A stretch of DNA of 64,000 nt from Amphiura filiformis (lineage: Eukaryota > Echinodermata > Ophiuroidea > Amphilepidida > Amphiuridae): the NCBI RefSeq assembly GCF_039555335.1, contig NC_092637.1, positions 44,098,990 to 44,162,989 of the forward strand, given 5' to 3'. Shown here piece after piece: positions 55,873-64,000 of the stretch; position 1 is the stretch's first letter, and the number at the start of each line of letters is the position of its first letter. The notes below the pieces were generated by a model that searched no databases, was not told the DNA's origin, and saw nothing but the letters and a program-made list of their open reading frames with translations. The translations under genes were made by a program, and so were the position numbers.

Positions 55873-56525
55873 GGGCTGGGGTATGAACGTTTGGACAGTA
55901 TTTATTGTGGGACATTAGAGCACATCAGACATATCGAATTGCATTCGAATACGAAGAATGTCCTTCTGATATCAAATAATTTTGATTTTTTGAAATTCGC
56001 AATGTAATTCACATTTATCGCAAATGATTAAAAATTGATATTTAACAGTACTCGAAGTAAACTTTATAAATCTGATGATTTATACCTAATTATGTAAGTG
56101 GGATGAAAAGCCAACGATCAATTGACAATTTTGACCTTTCGTATTGAAGATATGGATTTTTTTCCCAAAACACCAAAAAAATTAGGTCTTTTGGGGAAAA
56201 AATCCATATATTCAGTATGAAAGGTCGAAATTGTCAATTGATCGTCGGCTTTTCCTCCCAGCTACATACACTTTAAGAATATATCATTAGATTTATAAAA
56301 TTTACTTCAAGAACTGTTATATATCAAAATGTGAAAAATATCCAATTTTAATAATTTGTCATAAAATTTGTATTATATCATTGTATATCGTGAATTTCAA
56401 AAATGAAAATTATTTGATATCAGAAAGACATTCTTCGTATTCAGAATGCAATTCGATATGTCTGATGTGCTCTCATGTCCCACAAAAATACTGTCGAAAC
56501 GCTCAAAACGCTCATTCCAGATCCC
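55873..56525. mobile_element. 653-bp palindromic MITE (family B)
   Basis: GGGCTGGGGTATGAACGTTT at the left and the mirrored arm ending AGATCCC. TTAA is at the left flank and TAAA at the right. The centre is mirrored around TTTTTTTCCC / GGGGAAAAAA. Confidence 0.8.
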
Positions 56526-56963
56526 TAAAGTGCATGGCAATTTTCAGCTGGTAACTGGTAAGTTAATGTTTCCAAATGCATGTATTTAACGGATGAAATA
56601 AATAAACCATTATTGCATTTAGTAGAGAATCTGATAACAATGTCACAATGCTATAAACAAATAAAATGCACTAACGAATATACAACAGGAAAACAACTTA
56701 CAGTAAGTAAAAGAATTAAGGTAGCAATTACGTTTACCCCCTGCATATTCTAAACAAAATATGTCATAATTGCAACCAGTAGCAAATAGCTGCATTTTTT
56801 AGCTCGAATTTAAGACCTCAGTTGTTGAAATCGTTCACGAAATAAAGACAAAACGATTCAAAAACCCAAAGAAGATGCCAATTAAAAAGTTGCAGTTTGC
56901 TCCATTACAAGCCCTACTCGCTGTCAAAATGAAGTAATTAATCGGATTAACTAACATAGTAAT
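56526..56963. other. Intron sequence, nothing recognised
   Basis: AT-rich. A copy of GTGCATGGCAATTTT...CAGCTGGTAACTGGTAA flanks family B on both sides (55832-55862 and 56529-56560), suggesting that a short flank was duplicated. Confidence 0.4.
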
Positions 56964-57186
56964 GGATGAATACAATTTTGAATAGATCGCCCTGCACTAC
57001 ATCGTTCACGCGGTAACTATGCATTGAACCATAGAGATGTCAAAGAAATGCTAATCACTCGCACCTGTAAGATTAGTATCTTTGAAAAGAGCGGTATTGT
57101 ATTCAATCTATGTTTGGTGACATACACAGGTGATTGGTGCAATCTGCTTGTAGTGCAGGGCGATCTATTCAAAAATTGTATTCATC
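56964..57186. mobile_element. 223-bp inverted-repeat element
   Basis: GATGAATACAATTTTGAATA with GATCGCCCTGCACTAC at the left faces GTAGTGCAGGGCGATC and ATTGTATTCATC at the right. Its interior (CGTTCACGCGGTAACTATGC) is shared with 35250-35397. Confidence 0.75.
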
Positions 57187-57887
57187 AATTGGTATGGTAG
57201 TTCATCTGATTATTATTACGTCACTTCGACAGCGAATTGATCATGTTGACTTTGTACACGAGGCGTTCTCGAAAAAGAAAACTAGCGCCGTGCTTCCATT
57301 GATTAGCTCGTTAAAACTAGCGTCGTGCTTTCATTGATCAGAGCACAAACGTGCAACTTTTGCTTTCGTTCTTCGGGCTGCTTGTTTTAATTTAGACATA
57401 TTTGTCTTTGTTTAGGATGATGCAATGGTGAACATAACTGGTACCTTAATTCTTTGGCTTACTGTATTTTCCTACTGAAAAATGTCGTTACATAAATAAA
57501 TAAGAGCTGTTCTCAACAACTGATAACCTACATGTTATGATTAAGATTATCGAAACGAATATTAAGAATGTAGGCCACTCATGTGTTTGTGCTTTTTCGA
57601 GTGTGCGAAAGCATTCGATTCGATAGCTATGAATTCCAGCTGTGCTTGAAGCTCTTATGAACTAAGGAATACATCCAACCTATACAAATTACATTTAGTT
57701 CAGTAAAACTGTTCTTTTTATAGATTTAATCTATAAAAACATCATTCATATCAACAAAAATTTTCAATGCAGGTATTTGCAGGAAACTGCATTTAGCTAA
57801 TAGTCTAGGAGCTATATCTCATACGGGCCTTATTAAGGATTGAGTTCAACACCAATGTCCACCAATGTTTCTTACCATAAGGTGTTA
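57187..57887. other. Intron sequence, nothing recognised
   Basis: A short direct repeat (AACTAGCG(C/T)CGTGCTTTCATTGAT type) lies near 57275-57340. No exon. Confidence 0.3.
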
Positions 57888-58787
57888 GGATAGACCGTCT
57901 GGATCACTGCTAGGGGGGGGGGGGTAGTGGACTCAAATTGTACGGTACGTTTTTTGCTAGAGGTCACGAAAGGTCACACAGGGGTATAAAATTGAATATG
58001 CTTTAATCTTGTTGACATATATACCAAGTTACAAGAAAATGTATAGTCTGTGCTATCTACGATCTATTGTTATCTTACAAAAAAACAATTTTTGGCAAAA
58101 TTACATGTGCAACCAAAAATGTGTCATTTAGCCTTAAAATGAGGTTTTTGTAGGATAACTCAATAACGATAGGTCGTAGATAGCATAAAAAATACAATTT
58201 CTTAACCTTTAATACCATCAAACGAGTAATTTGATAATTATATCTCTCAACAAGATCGAAGCATTTTCAATTTTTTACACCCTGTGTGACCTTTCGTGAC
58301 CTCAAAAGCGAGATGGCCGAGCGGTTAAGGCGTTGCGCTGTCGGCCGAGAGATATATGATCGACGAGGGTTCGAGTCTTGGGCTTGCCTAAGGTGAAAAT
58401 TCTCTTCCCTCCCAAAAAGTTCTTATATGGTCGGGAATCCTTTAATTAAGTCCAGTTTCAGTACATAATTGATTTAATTGTAGAATTTCTTCTCGCCCCC
58501 ATACACTGCTTAGCACGTGCAGATATAAGTATTCGAAAGTCACGTAAAGCCGTTGGTCCCGTGTTCAGGAGGATTCATCCCTGTGCACGTTAAAGTGTCA
58601 GAGCTATTCGAAAAGAGAAGGGGGACCATCCCCGGTTCTGATATCTGCACTCAACCCTCTAGGTTCAAGAGGACAAGATGGGCGCGATACAACGTAAGTT
58701 GTCTACCCATAAATCCAGTAGAACTAGAAAACGTACCCTACGATTTGAGTCCACTACCCCCCTATCAGTGATCTAGAGGGTCTATCC
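57888..58787. mobile_element. 900-bp composite element with nested palindrome and tRNA-like segment
   Basis: The outer ends GGATAGACCGTCTGGATCAC and GTGATCTAGAGGGTCTATCC are about 60-bp inverted repeats that include a G-run/C-run block and TGGACTCAAAT / ATTTGAGTCCA. An inner palindrome runs from AGGTCACGAAAGGTCACACA (57961) to TGTGTGACCTTTCGTGACCT (58302). A tRNA-like sequence follows immediately. TTA / TAA lie outside the ends. Confidence 0.75.
58308..58500 (+). repeat. tRNA-derived SINE-like segment
   Basis: GATGGCCGAGCGGTTAAGGC is a strong A-box in a Leu/Ser-type tRNA setting, with a B-box GGGTTCGAGTC near 58368 and a 3' GGCTTGCC partly pairing with 5' GCGAGAT. A non-tRNA body follows (CTCTTCCCTCCCAAAAAGTT). 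It could be a tRNA pseudogene. A functional tRNA is less likely because the acceptor stem has mismatches. Confidence 0.6.
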
Positions 58788-58911
58788 TAAGATAACAAAT
58801 ATTGGTAGACATGGGTGTTGAACTCGACTACTTTTCAAACCCCTTGCTCCCAGGCTATAATGATGTTGCCCTTCTAACAAATATTGCTCATGAACGGGAA
58901 CAAATCATCAA

Positions 58912-59307
58912 GGGTTTGTGCAATAATTATGAACCCTGGGTGAAGGTGAAATTGGGGGGAAATTATTTTTTGTCAAGTATGCTTTTGGTAAGGGCGTAAG
59001 CGATTTTGACACACATTTCCTGGCACCTTGTACTTTAAAAAGGCTTAGGAAACAGTACAGAAACGTTCAAATATGCAAAATTTCCTGCTCGCTACGCTCG
59101 CATGATATTTCTTCATAATCTTGACCATTTAAAGTTTGCAAATTGGGAACCTAAACATTTTGGTATGTGCAAAAGAAAGGGGAAAAGATTTTTGGCAGGC
59201 CAAGAGAGGGACAAGTAATTTATGGCACGCCGAGAGGGTGATCAATCAGTTTTTGGCAGGCCGTTAGGAAAAATTCCCCCCTCGGCTCATGATTATTGCA
59301 CAGCCCC
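58912..59307. mobile_element. MITE (family E), diverged complete copy
   Basis: GGGTTTGTGCAATAATTATG at the left and CATGATTATTGCACAGCCCC at the right, with body phrases TTTTTGGCAGGCC. More diverged than 24202-24616. Confidence 0.7.
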
Positions 59308-59555
59308 TGGCCTATACTAGGATATCATGAATAGCAAGATGCCAACGTGTTTTAACCTGTGCATTATGACGGCAATGACATGTGGTGTAGAAACATGTGT
59401 CAGGACAAGAAACATGGAGTAGAAGTATGGAATGATGCATACTGGGAATCACCATATAAAGGGACAGGAGTGAGTACAATTGGCTACGAAACCAAACAAA
59501 ATCTCACGACATCATTAAACATATTACAAACATTAAATGAATATGGTCAGGGCAC

Positions 59556-59723
59556 CAGTGGCGTAGCCAGGGGGGAGGGGGCGTAAGAAGTCCCTTCCCT
59601 CCTTGTGGGATGCTGCCCGAACATTTTAACCCATATTTGACCGTTTTTGTCAAAGTTTGCCTCCTTTAAAGTTGCCTTGAATCCTTTTGCCCACCCTCTG
59701 AAAAAGTACTAACTACGCCACTG
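59556..59723. mobile_element. 168-bp hAT-like MITE with 8-bp target duplication
   Basis: CAGTGGCGTAGCCAG at the left and AACTACGCCACTG at the right; flanks CAGGGCAC (59548-59555) and CATGGCAC (59724-59731) match at 7 of 8 bases. An 8-bp duplication and CAGTGGCGTAG ends fit hAT elements. Confidence 0.8.
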
Positions 59724-60290
59724 CATGGCACATCACGATCAAATGACAATAAATGGACAAAGCGCTGCACACAATGGAGGACAAGTTCACAAAGTAGAGC
59801 TAAAACAGATGGTGGTGTGCAATGTAAGGTTTGTAGGCAGAACATGAATGAGAGGAGCATATGGCCAAATAGCACCAACTTGGGGAGGCCTTTGCCCTGC
59901 AGTGGGCCAATGACAATTGAGATAAATGAGTACAAACGAATAAAACAGGTAAACACGCGCATTAATGGACACACACAAACAAAACACTGTATTACAGAAA
60001 ATAAATATTTTACACAATTACCGTAAACCTCGCCTATAAACATAATTAAAGAATGCTTCTGGTGAATCCAGGCACTATCCATCGACACAATTATAACATT
60101 ATGGAGTTTAGGCAAATAAATTACCGATACAAGAATATCACAAACAAGTGATAGTGTAAGACCAATTTATTGTATTGGCATATTTACGGCTGTTTCGTAT
60201 GAATCAAGCTTTCATCCAAAAACACCATATATAATGGTAGAAGAGGTTTTACGGTATTCGTACACTGATTATTGTCTCATTTGATACTAC
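59724..60290. other. Intron sequence beside the receptor exon
   Basis: Contains GGCCTTTGCCCTGCAGTGGG-type sequence in an old repeat setting. A 149-codon minus-strand frame here has no family support. Nothing firm. Confidence 0.3.
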
Positions 60291-62669
60291 CTTTATAAAC
60301 ACTAGCGTATTTTGGAGACCATCTTTTGCTCGAATTTTAGATTCGTCAGGCACTTTAGAATTTCTTTGTGTCTTCCACAGGACCACCGTAATCCAGGAGA
60401 ACAGTATGAAGTTGAGTACCACGGATATAGCTACTGGTACCCCGAAAGAAATCATATTTGCTTCGGCATTTGATATCCAACAGGCGCCTTGTTGCTGGCC
60501 ATATTGGAAAGAGATTCCTTCCGGTTGAGCCCAGTGAAGAATAAGGCATATGACGACAATTGCGGAAGGTATTCCCCAGCCTAAAAGATGAAAATATCTA
60601 GACATCATCAGCGTTGGTGCTATGACTCCTTCGCGTGATTTGAGGGTCTTGTATGCGAATGTGTAGGTCAGATTCACCGCAATTAAACTCATCCAACTGA
60701 AAGATGCAAGCCAGGCAAAATGACTTACAACGGCACAGGTTGTGCACAACAAACCTGGGACGCTTATGCTATCTGTTATCAGTGGCAACAGCTGTGCTGT
60801 AAACAACGAAGCAGTTACACTCATCATACACATGCCATGAATGTTACGTAATTCTGGTAGAACCAAGTGGGTTCCAAATGTCATCGCAAGTCCTGTCAAC
60901 GATGACGTTGTTCCAACGATGTTTGCAATAGCAAGGCCTGCAGAATAAGCGAAGACTTCCGGTGTAGGTTCGCATATTAAGATACGACCATCAGGGAGAG
61001 ATACAAACTGGTCTTGAAAAGAACAACATCACCATACCAGACTTCCGTGTGATTTCGTCTCTGTACCATTACGTACTCGTACTCATAAATCGTCACAAGA
61101 GGGCATTGTAAAATTGGAGTTTCAGAACCGCACACGTGACAGTCCTCGTAACTTGCGAATTTAAGCAGAAATGGGTTATATTGATAATGTAATACACACA
61201 AGACAAACTCGGGTGTAATGTAGACATCACCGTGAATATATACCTCTGCAATACGAGTGATATTGTTAACTCTCCGAAAGTCCATGGCTACTCCATTATA
61301 CCAATGGCCGGAACATTGGTGCGTGTTCGAGTGCTTTTGACATTCATGAATGAATTCAATACTCTGTACCGAGCAGGAGGAAACGAGGCCTTGTACAATT
61401 TTGTGATCATGAAGGGCTGCTTGTATGCGATTGAGAATATTACTTGCGCTTCCATTACCAACGTCATATCCCTCTAAGATACTGGTGCTAGTAAATGATA
61501 ACGAATACATGTCTTGTATATCGAGGTAAGCTTCGTTCAAAATACCAAGTATTTGGAACGCACAACCTGACATATTCTTAGTATTTCCGCCAATAAAAAT
61601 CTTTGTATTTTCTTGAGCACAAAATTGACCATCAATGATGCTTTGAAGATCTGGGTCTGGAATACAGTGTCCGTCTCGCCGTTGGAATCCTGGAGCGCAT
61701 GCTAGCGGTCGGCAAATGCCAGAGTAGGTGTCAAATACTTCTTCTTTCGCGCAATGCTTGCTTTTACGACTGTCTGTGTGACTGGCATACTTCCAAACGA
61801 CGGAGCTTAAATATCCATTTGGAGAGGTCCAACGGTTCGCCGATTCGGTAAAGGAGCATGTCATGAAATCATTATCATTGTCAGCGCCATGACAGAGTAA
61901 ACAATGTGGGTTTTTGTATCTCTTCCACTCTGTCGTAATTTTATAAAGAAAATCATCGCGGTGACAAACCGGTGCCACATAAGACTCACACGCATTTCGA
62001 ACGGACTCATTCCCGTATGTTTCCGGGCAAGAGTCGATTAATTCCGGAAAGCAGCTACGTAAACGATGTCCTGTATATACATTTGGCTGCTCTTCATTGT
62101 AGTTGTCATTACTGCAAAGATCTTGAGCGATGGGATCAATGGCCCCTGCCTGACGCCTGTGACGCGGTGTACCAAAATCATATGTACTTGCCTGGTCAAA
62201 TGTGGCTTGGGGTTCATCCATATTCCAAAATTCAAGAAATAGAACGTTTTGACGGTTACAGATGCCACAATATAGATTTCTAAAATTGTAGCCTTCGCGA
62301 TTATATAGCGGCCAATGTCGTGAAGCCGCTTGATCACTGCTCCAAGATTTAACTTCATAGGCACATTTTTACGAATAGACTCGTTTTCCCAGTCTTCTGG
62401 GCACTTTCTTATCAAAAACGCGCTTGGGATGAATTCAGATACCTCAGAACAAGAAAACAGTTCTGCTGGAAATGTTGTTGAGTTAGAAAGCTTCTCATTG
62501 GTTGGTGATCTGCACATTGAATAGTAATCCATACAACAGTCGTTAAATAATTCACATTCTGAGTCACATTGGCAAACAGCTAATTTGGTTTCATTTCCGG
62601 CAATCCCACAACGTTGCTGACACGAAAGTGTGCGATGTGTTCGTCCTTTGAACTCGCCAACGTTAAATG
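60291..62669 (-). CDS. Receptor gene, large exon: somatomedin B, two Cys modules, TM1-TM5 (two frameshifts)
   Basis: Probably a cell-surface seven-helix receptor of the family-B/adhesion-like type. After acceptor TTTTTCATCCACAG the exon encodes an eight-cysteine somatomedin-B domain (CQQRC...CQCDSEC...CCMDYYSMC). Then come two related modules: CPEDWENESIRK with YCGIC, and CPETYGNESVRN with CLLCHGAD. Between them is a basic RHRRQ site that a furin-like protease could cut. About 250 extracellular residues follow, then TM1 to TM5 (LLGWGIPSAIVVICLIL is TM4; ACWISNAE is the second extracellular loop). No GPS/GAIN cleavage motif is seen. Two one-base losses break the frame, at the T run 62366-62370 and the T/A run 61017-61020, each in a homopolymer. 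They could be assembly errors or disabling mutations. The signal peptide must lie in an upstream exon, and the ligand is unknown. Confidence 0.82.
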
Positions 62670-62863
62670 CTGTGGATGAAAAATTGAATATATATGAAAT
62701 TTATGGAGTTTCATATTTCCCAGAAGAATTTTTTTCCAGTGATTGTATTTTAGGAAGTAACTTCGAATATAGTTTTTCTGTCCGTGATACGGGTTTATTT
62801 TGGTAATAAAAATACTGAGACTTGTGGTAAATGTATCTTAGATCAAAATATCACTCTGGGTGA

Positions 62864-63182
62864 CACTAGTGGAAAATTTGCAATGAGAATTCTTTCAAAA
62901 CGATGAGAAATGGACAAAAGTATGAGAATTTAAAATTTTCTCATTTATATAAAACTTTCTCATTCAAATGAATGAGAAATACCAATTAACGTGTCAACCA
63001 CCTGTCACATTGTTTTAAATGAGAAAATTAACCACTTGTGACAGGTTGTTGACACGGTAATTAATATTTCTCATTCATTTGGATGAGAAAAATTTATATA
63101 AATGAGAAAATTTAAAATTCTCATACTTTTGTCCAATTCTCATCGTTTTGAAAGAATTCTCATTTTAAATTTTCCACTAGTG
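62864..63182. mobile_element. 319-bp palindromic MITE
   Basis: CACTAGTGGAAAATTT and AAATTTTCCACTAGTG ends, TGA on both sides. The arms (GAGAATTCTTTCAAAACGAT, ATTTCTCATTCATTTG) are mirrored over almost the full length, with CCTGTCACA / TGTGACAGG near the centre. It lies in the intron or upstream region of the receptor. Confidence 0.85.
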
Positions 63183-63469
63183 TGATAGGATGTACAGGTT
63201 TTTACCTTTCCCGTGAGTAGACGTTGACAAAAACATTATTGGGTTTTGCCTGCTTTAGTCGGATGTTATAAATAAATAACAACTATGTGATATCGTAGAA
63301 TGAAAAGAAAACCCGAATACCTCTTTATAAAACGAAAAATATTATCTAAACTAATACCATTAATCACGTCCTGAAAAAATCTAAACGTACGTACGGTTAA
63401 TTTAGTTCATAATAACCTTAACGGAAATATGGCATACGCCAAAGCTTTGTCGAGTGTGAATAATAATAA
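63183..63469. other. Non-coding upstream of the receptor exon
   Basis: No signal-peptide exon could be identified here. Confidence 0.3.
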
Positions 63470-63746
63470 GGGACCGTTTACAAACACTTGTTAGTGGGTC
63501 TGATGCAAAGAAATTTCATCGCGAAAATTTTTTCGCCCTCCCCCCTATTCAGATCTCAAAGATTTCAGCCTCTCCCCCTTTTTTTGACATGAAAATTATT
63601 GGTTAACCCCATAGAAAAGCATATAAACTCAATTTTCCCGGGAAAATTTGTGGTCAATTTTTTCAGGCCCCCCTAGGAGGGTCAAAACTTTTAAGGGCCC
63701 CCCATTTTGCATCATGCCCCCCTAACAAGTGTTTGTGAACGGTCCC
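63470..63746. mobile_element. 277-bp MITE (family A), copy 3, TAA target duplication
   Basis: GGGACCGTTTACAAACACTT and AAGTGTTTGTGAACGGTCCC; TAA at 63467-63469 and 63747-63749. The interior carries TATAAACTCAATTTTCCCGG as in copies 1 and 2. Confidence 0.85.
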
Positions 63747-64000
63747 TAAGTGTAAACGAAAGCTTCTGGTCTCTTCTGTTCAATTGGGCTATTCTAGTTG
63801 AAATCCATACACCCCTATGGAACACATGACTTTGAAATCATGTCTTCCATAGGGCGTGTTTAGATTTTAACTGCAATAAACCAAATCGGGAATATTGGAC
63901 TTACTGTAATAACAGGAAATGCGTTGGGTGGTAGATTTTTGAATTTTTAAAAATAAGAACAAATTACATACATTGTCTAAAGCCGCAACATATATTTTAC
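63747..64000. other. Non-coding; possible short element at 63785-63890
   Basis: GGGCTATTCTAGTTGAAATC at the left and TAGATTTTAACTGCAATA at the right, with ACCCCTATGGAA / TTCCATAGGG inside, suggest a small diverged inverted-repeat element. Confidence 0.4.

Larger units (their letters stand above)
48935..60290 (-). other. 11.4-kb intron of the receptor gene
   Basis: The donor AAG/GTAGTA lies at 60291/60290 and the acceptor CAG at 48935. The intron is packed with elements: family D (49300), the 4.8-kb inverted dimer (49730-54553), elements at 54911, 55155, family B (55873), 56964, the composite at 57888, family E (58912) and a hAT-like MITE (59556). No other gene is recognised inside apart from element-encoded frames. 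Confidence 0.8.

Noticed and set aside
59666-60115. 149-codon minus-strand open frame near the receptor exon
   Set aside because: It begins in the hAT-like MITE region, is cysteine- and leucine-rich without motif, and lies in the receptor intron in an old repeat. No splice or family support.
61232-62524. Plus-strand open frames opposite the receptor exon
   Set aside because: They are antisense shadows of the strongly supported minus-strand exon.

Overview
This window is animal (metazoan) nuclear DNA. It has spliced genes with GT/AG junctions, C2H2 zinc-finger arrays, a seven-transmembrane receptor gene and a dense cover of short inverted-repeat transposons. Two features suggest a marine invertebrate deuterostome, most likely an echinoderm or other ambulacrarian: a somatomedin-B domain joined to a seven-helix receptor, and zinc-finger paralogues built on a [12 protein letters not shown] core. 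The species call is an inference, because no mitochondrial or rRNA marker is present.

Layout. 1-9.9 kb: no gene; inverted-repeat elements, pyrimidine/purine arrays, a 120-bp tandem repeat and tRNA-like sequences. 9.9-34.6 kb: a cluster of C2H2 zinc-finger genes, all on the minus strand and called ZF-A to ZF-E here. ZF-A (11744-12928), ZF-B (17806-18861), ZF-C (24895-25812) and ZF-D (27220-28884) are open. ZF-E (31614-33384) is broken by a small deletion, and one further copy (C-prime, 30500-30707) has lost its whole 5' half. C+D and C-prime+E are two copies of one tandem duplication that also carries a decayed Tc1/mariner transposase tail. 34.6-48.7 kb: no confident gene; many inverted-repeat elements, one possible G-protein-alpha-like exon (37322-37492), an 86-bp minisatellite and a nearly exact 1.5-kb tandem duplication. 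48.7-62.7 kb: one minus-strand receptor gene. Its large 5' exon (60291-62669) carries a somatomedin-B domain, two related cysteine modules and TM1-TM5. Its last exon (48701-48934) carries TM6-TM7 and the C-tail. The 11.4-kb intron between them holds a 4.8-kb near-palindrome made of two tail-to-tail copies of an unrecognised protein-coding element (49730-54553). 62.7-64 kb: receptor intron or upstream sequence with two more elements.

The zinc-finger paralogues share a three-finger N-terminal header, TKEKP linkers, a conserved 5' flank and decayed fingers after the stop codons. They look like a recently expanding family of DNA-binding proteins without KRAB or ZAD. The receptor exon needs two single-base corrections, both in homopolymer runs, and the 1.5-kb tandem copies also differ mainly in homopolymer length. 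Residual homopolymer errors in the assembly are therefore a live possibility. The most unusual structures are the 4.8-kb inverted dimer, the receptor architecture, the zinc-finger header with its two-gene duplication, and an empty-site/filled-site pair that records one transposition event.
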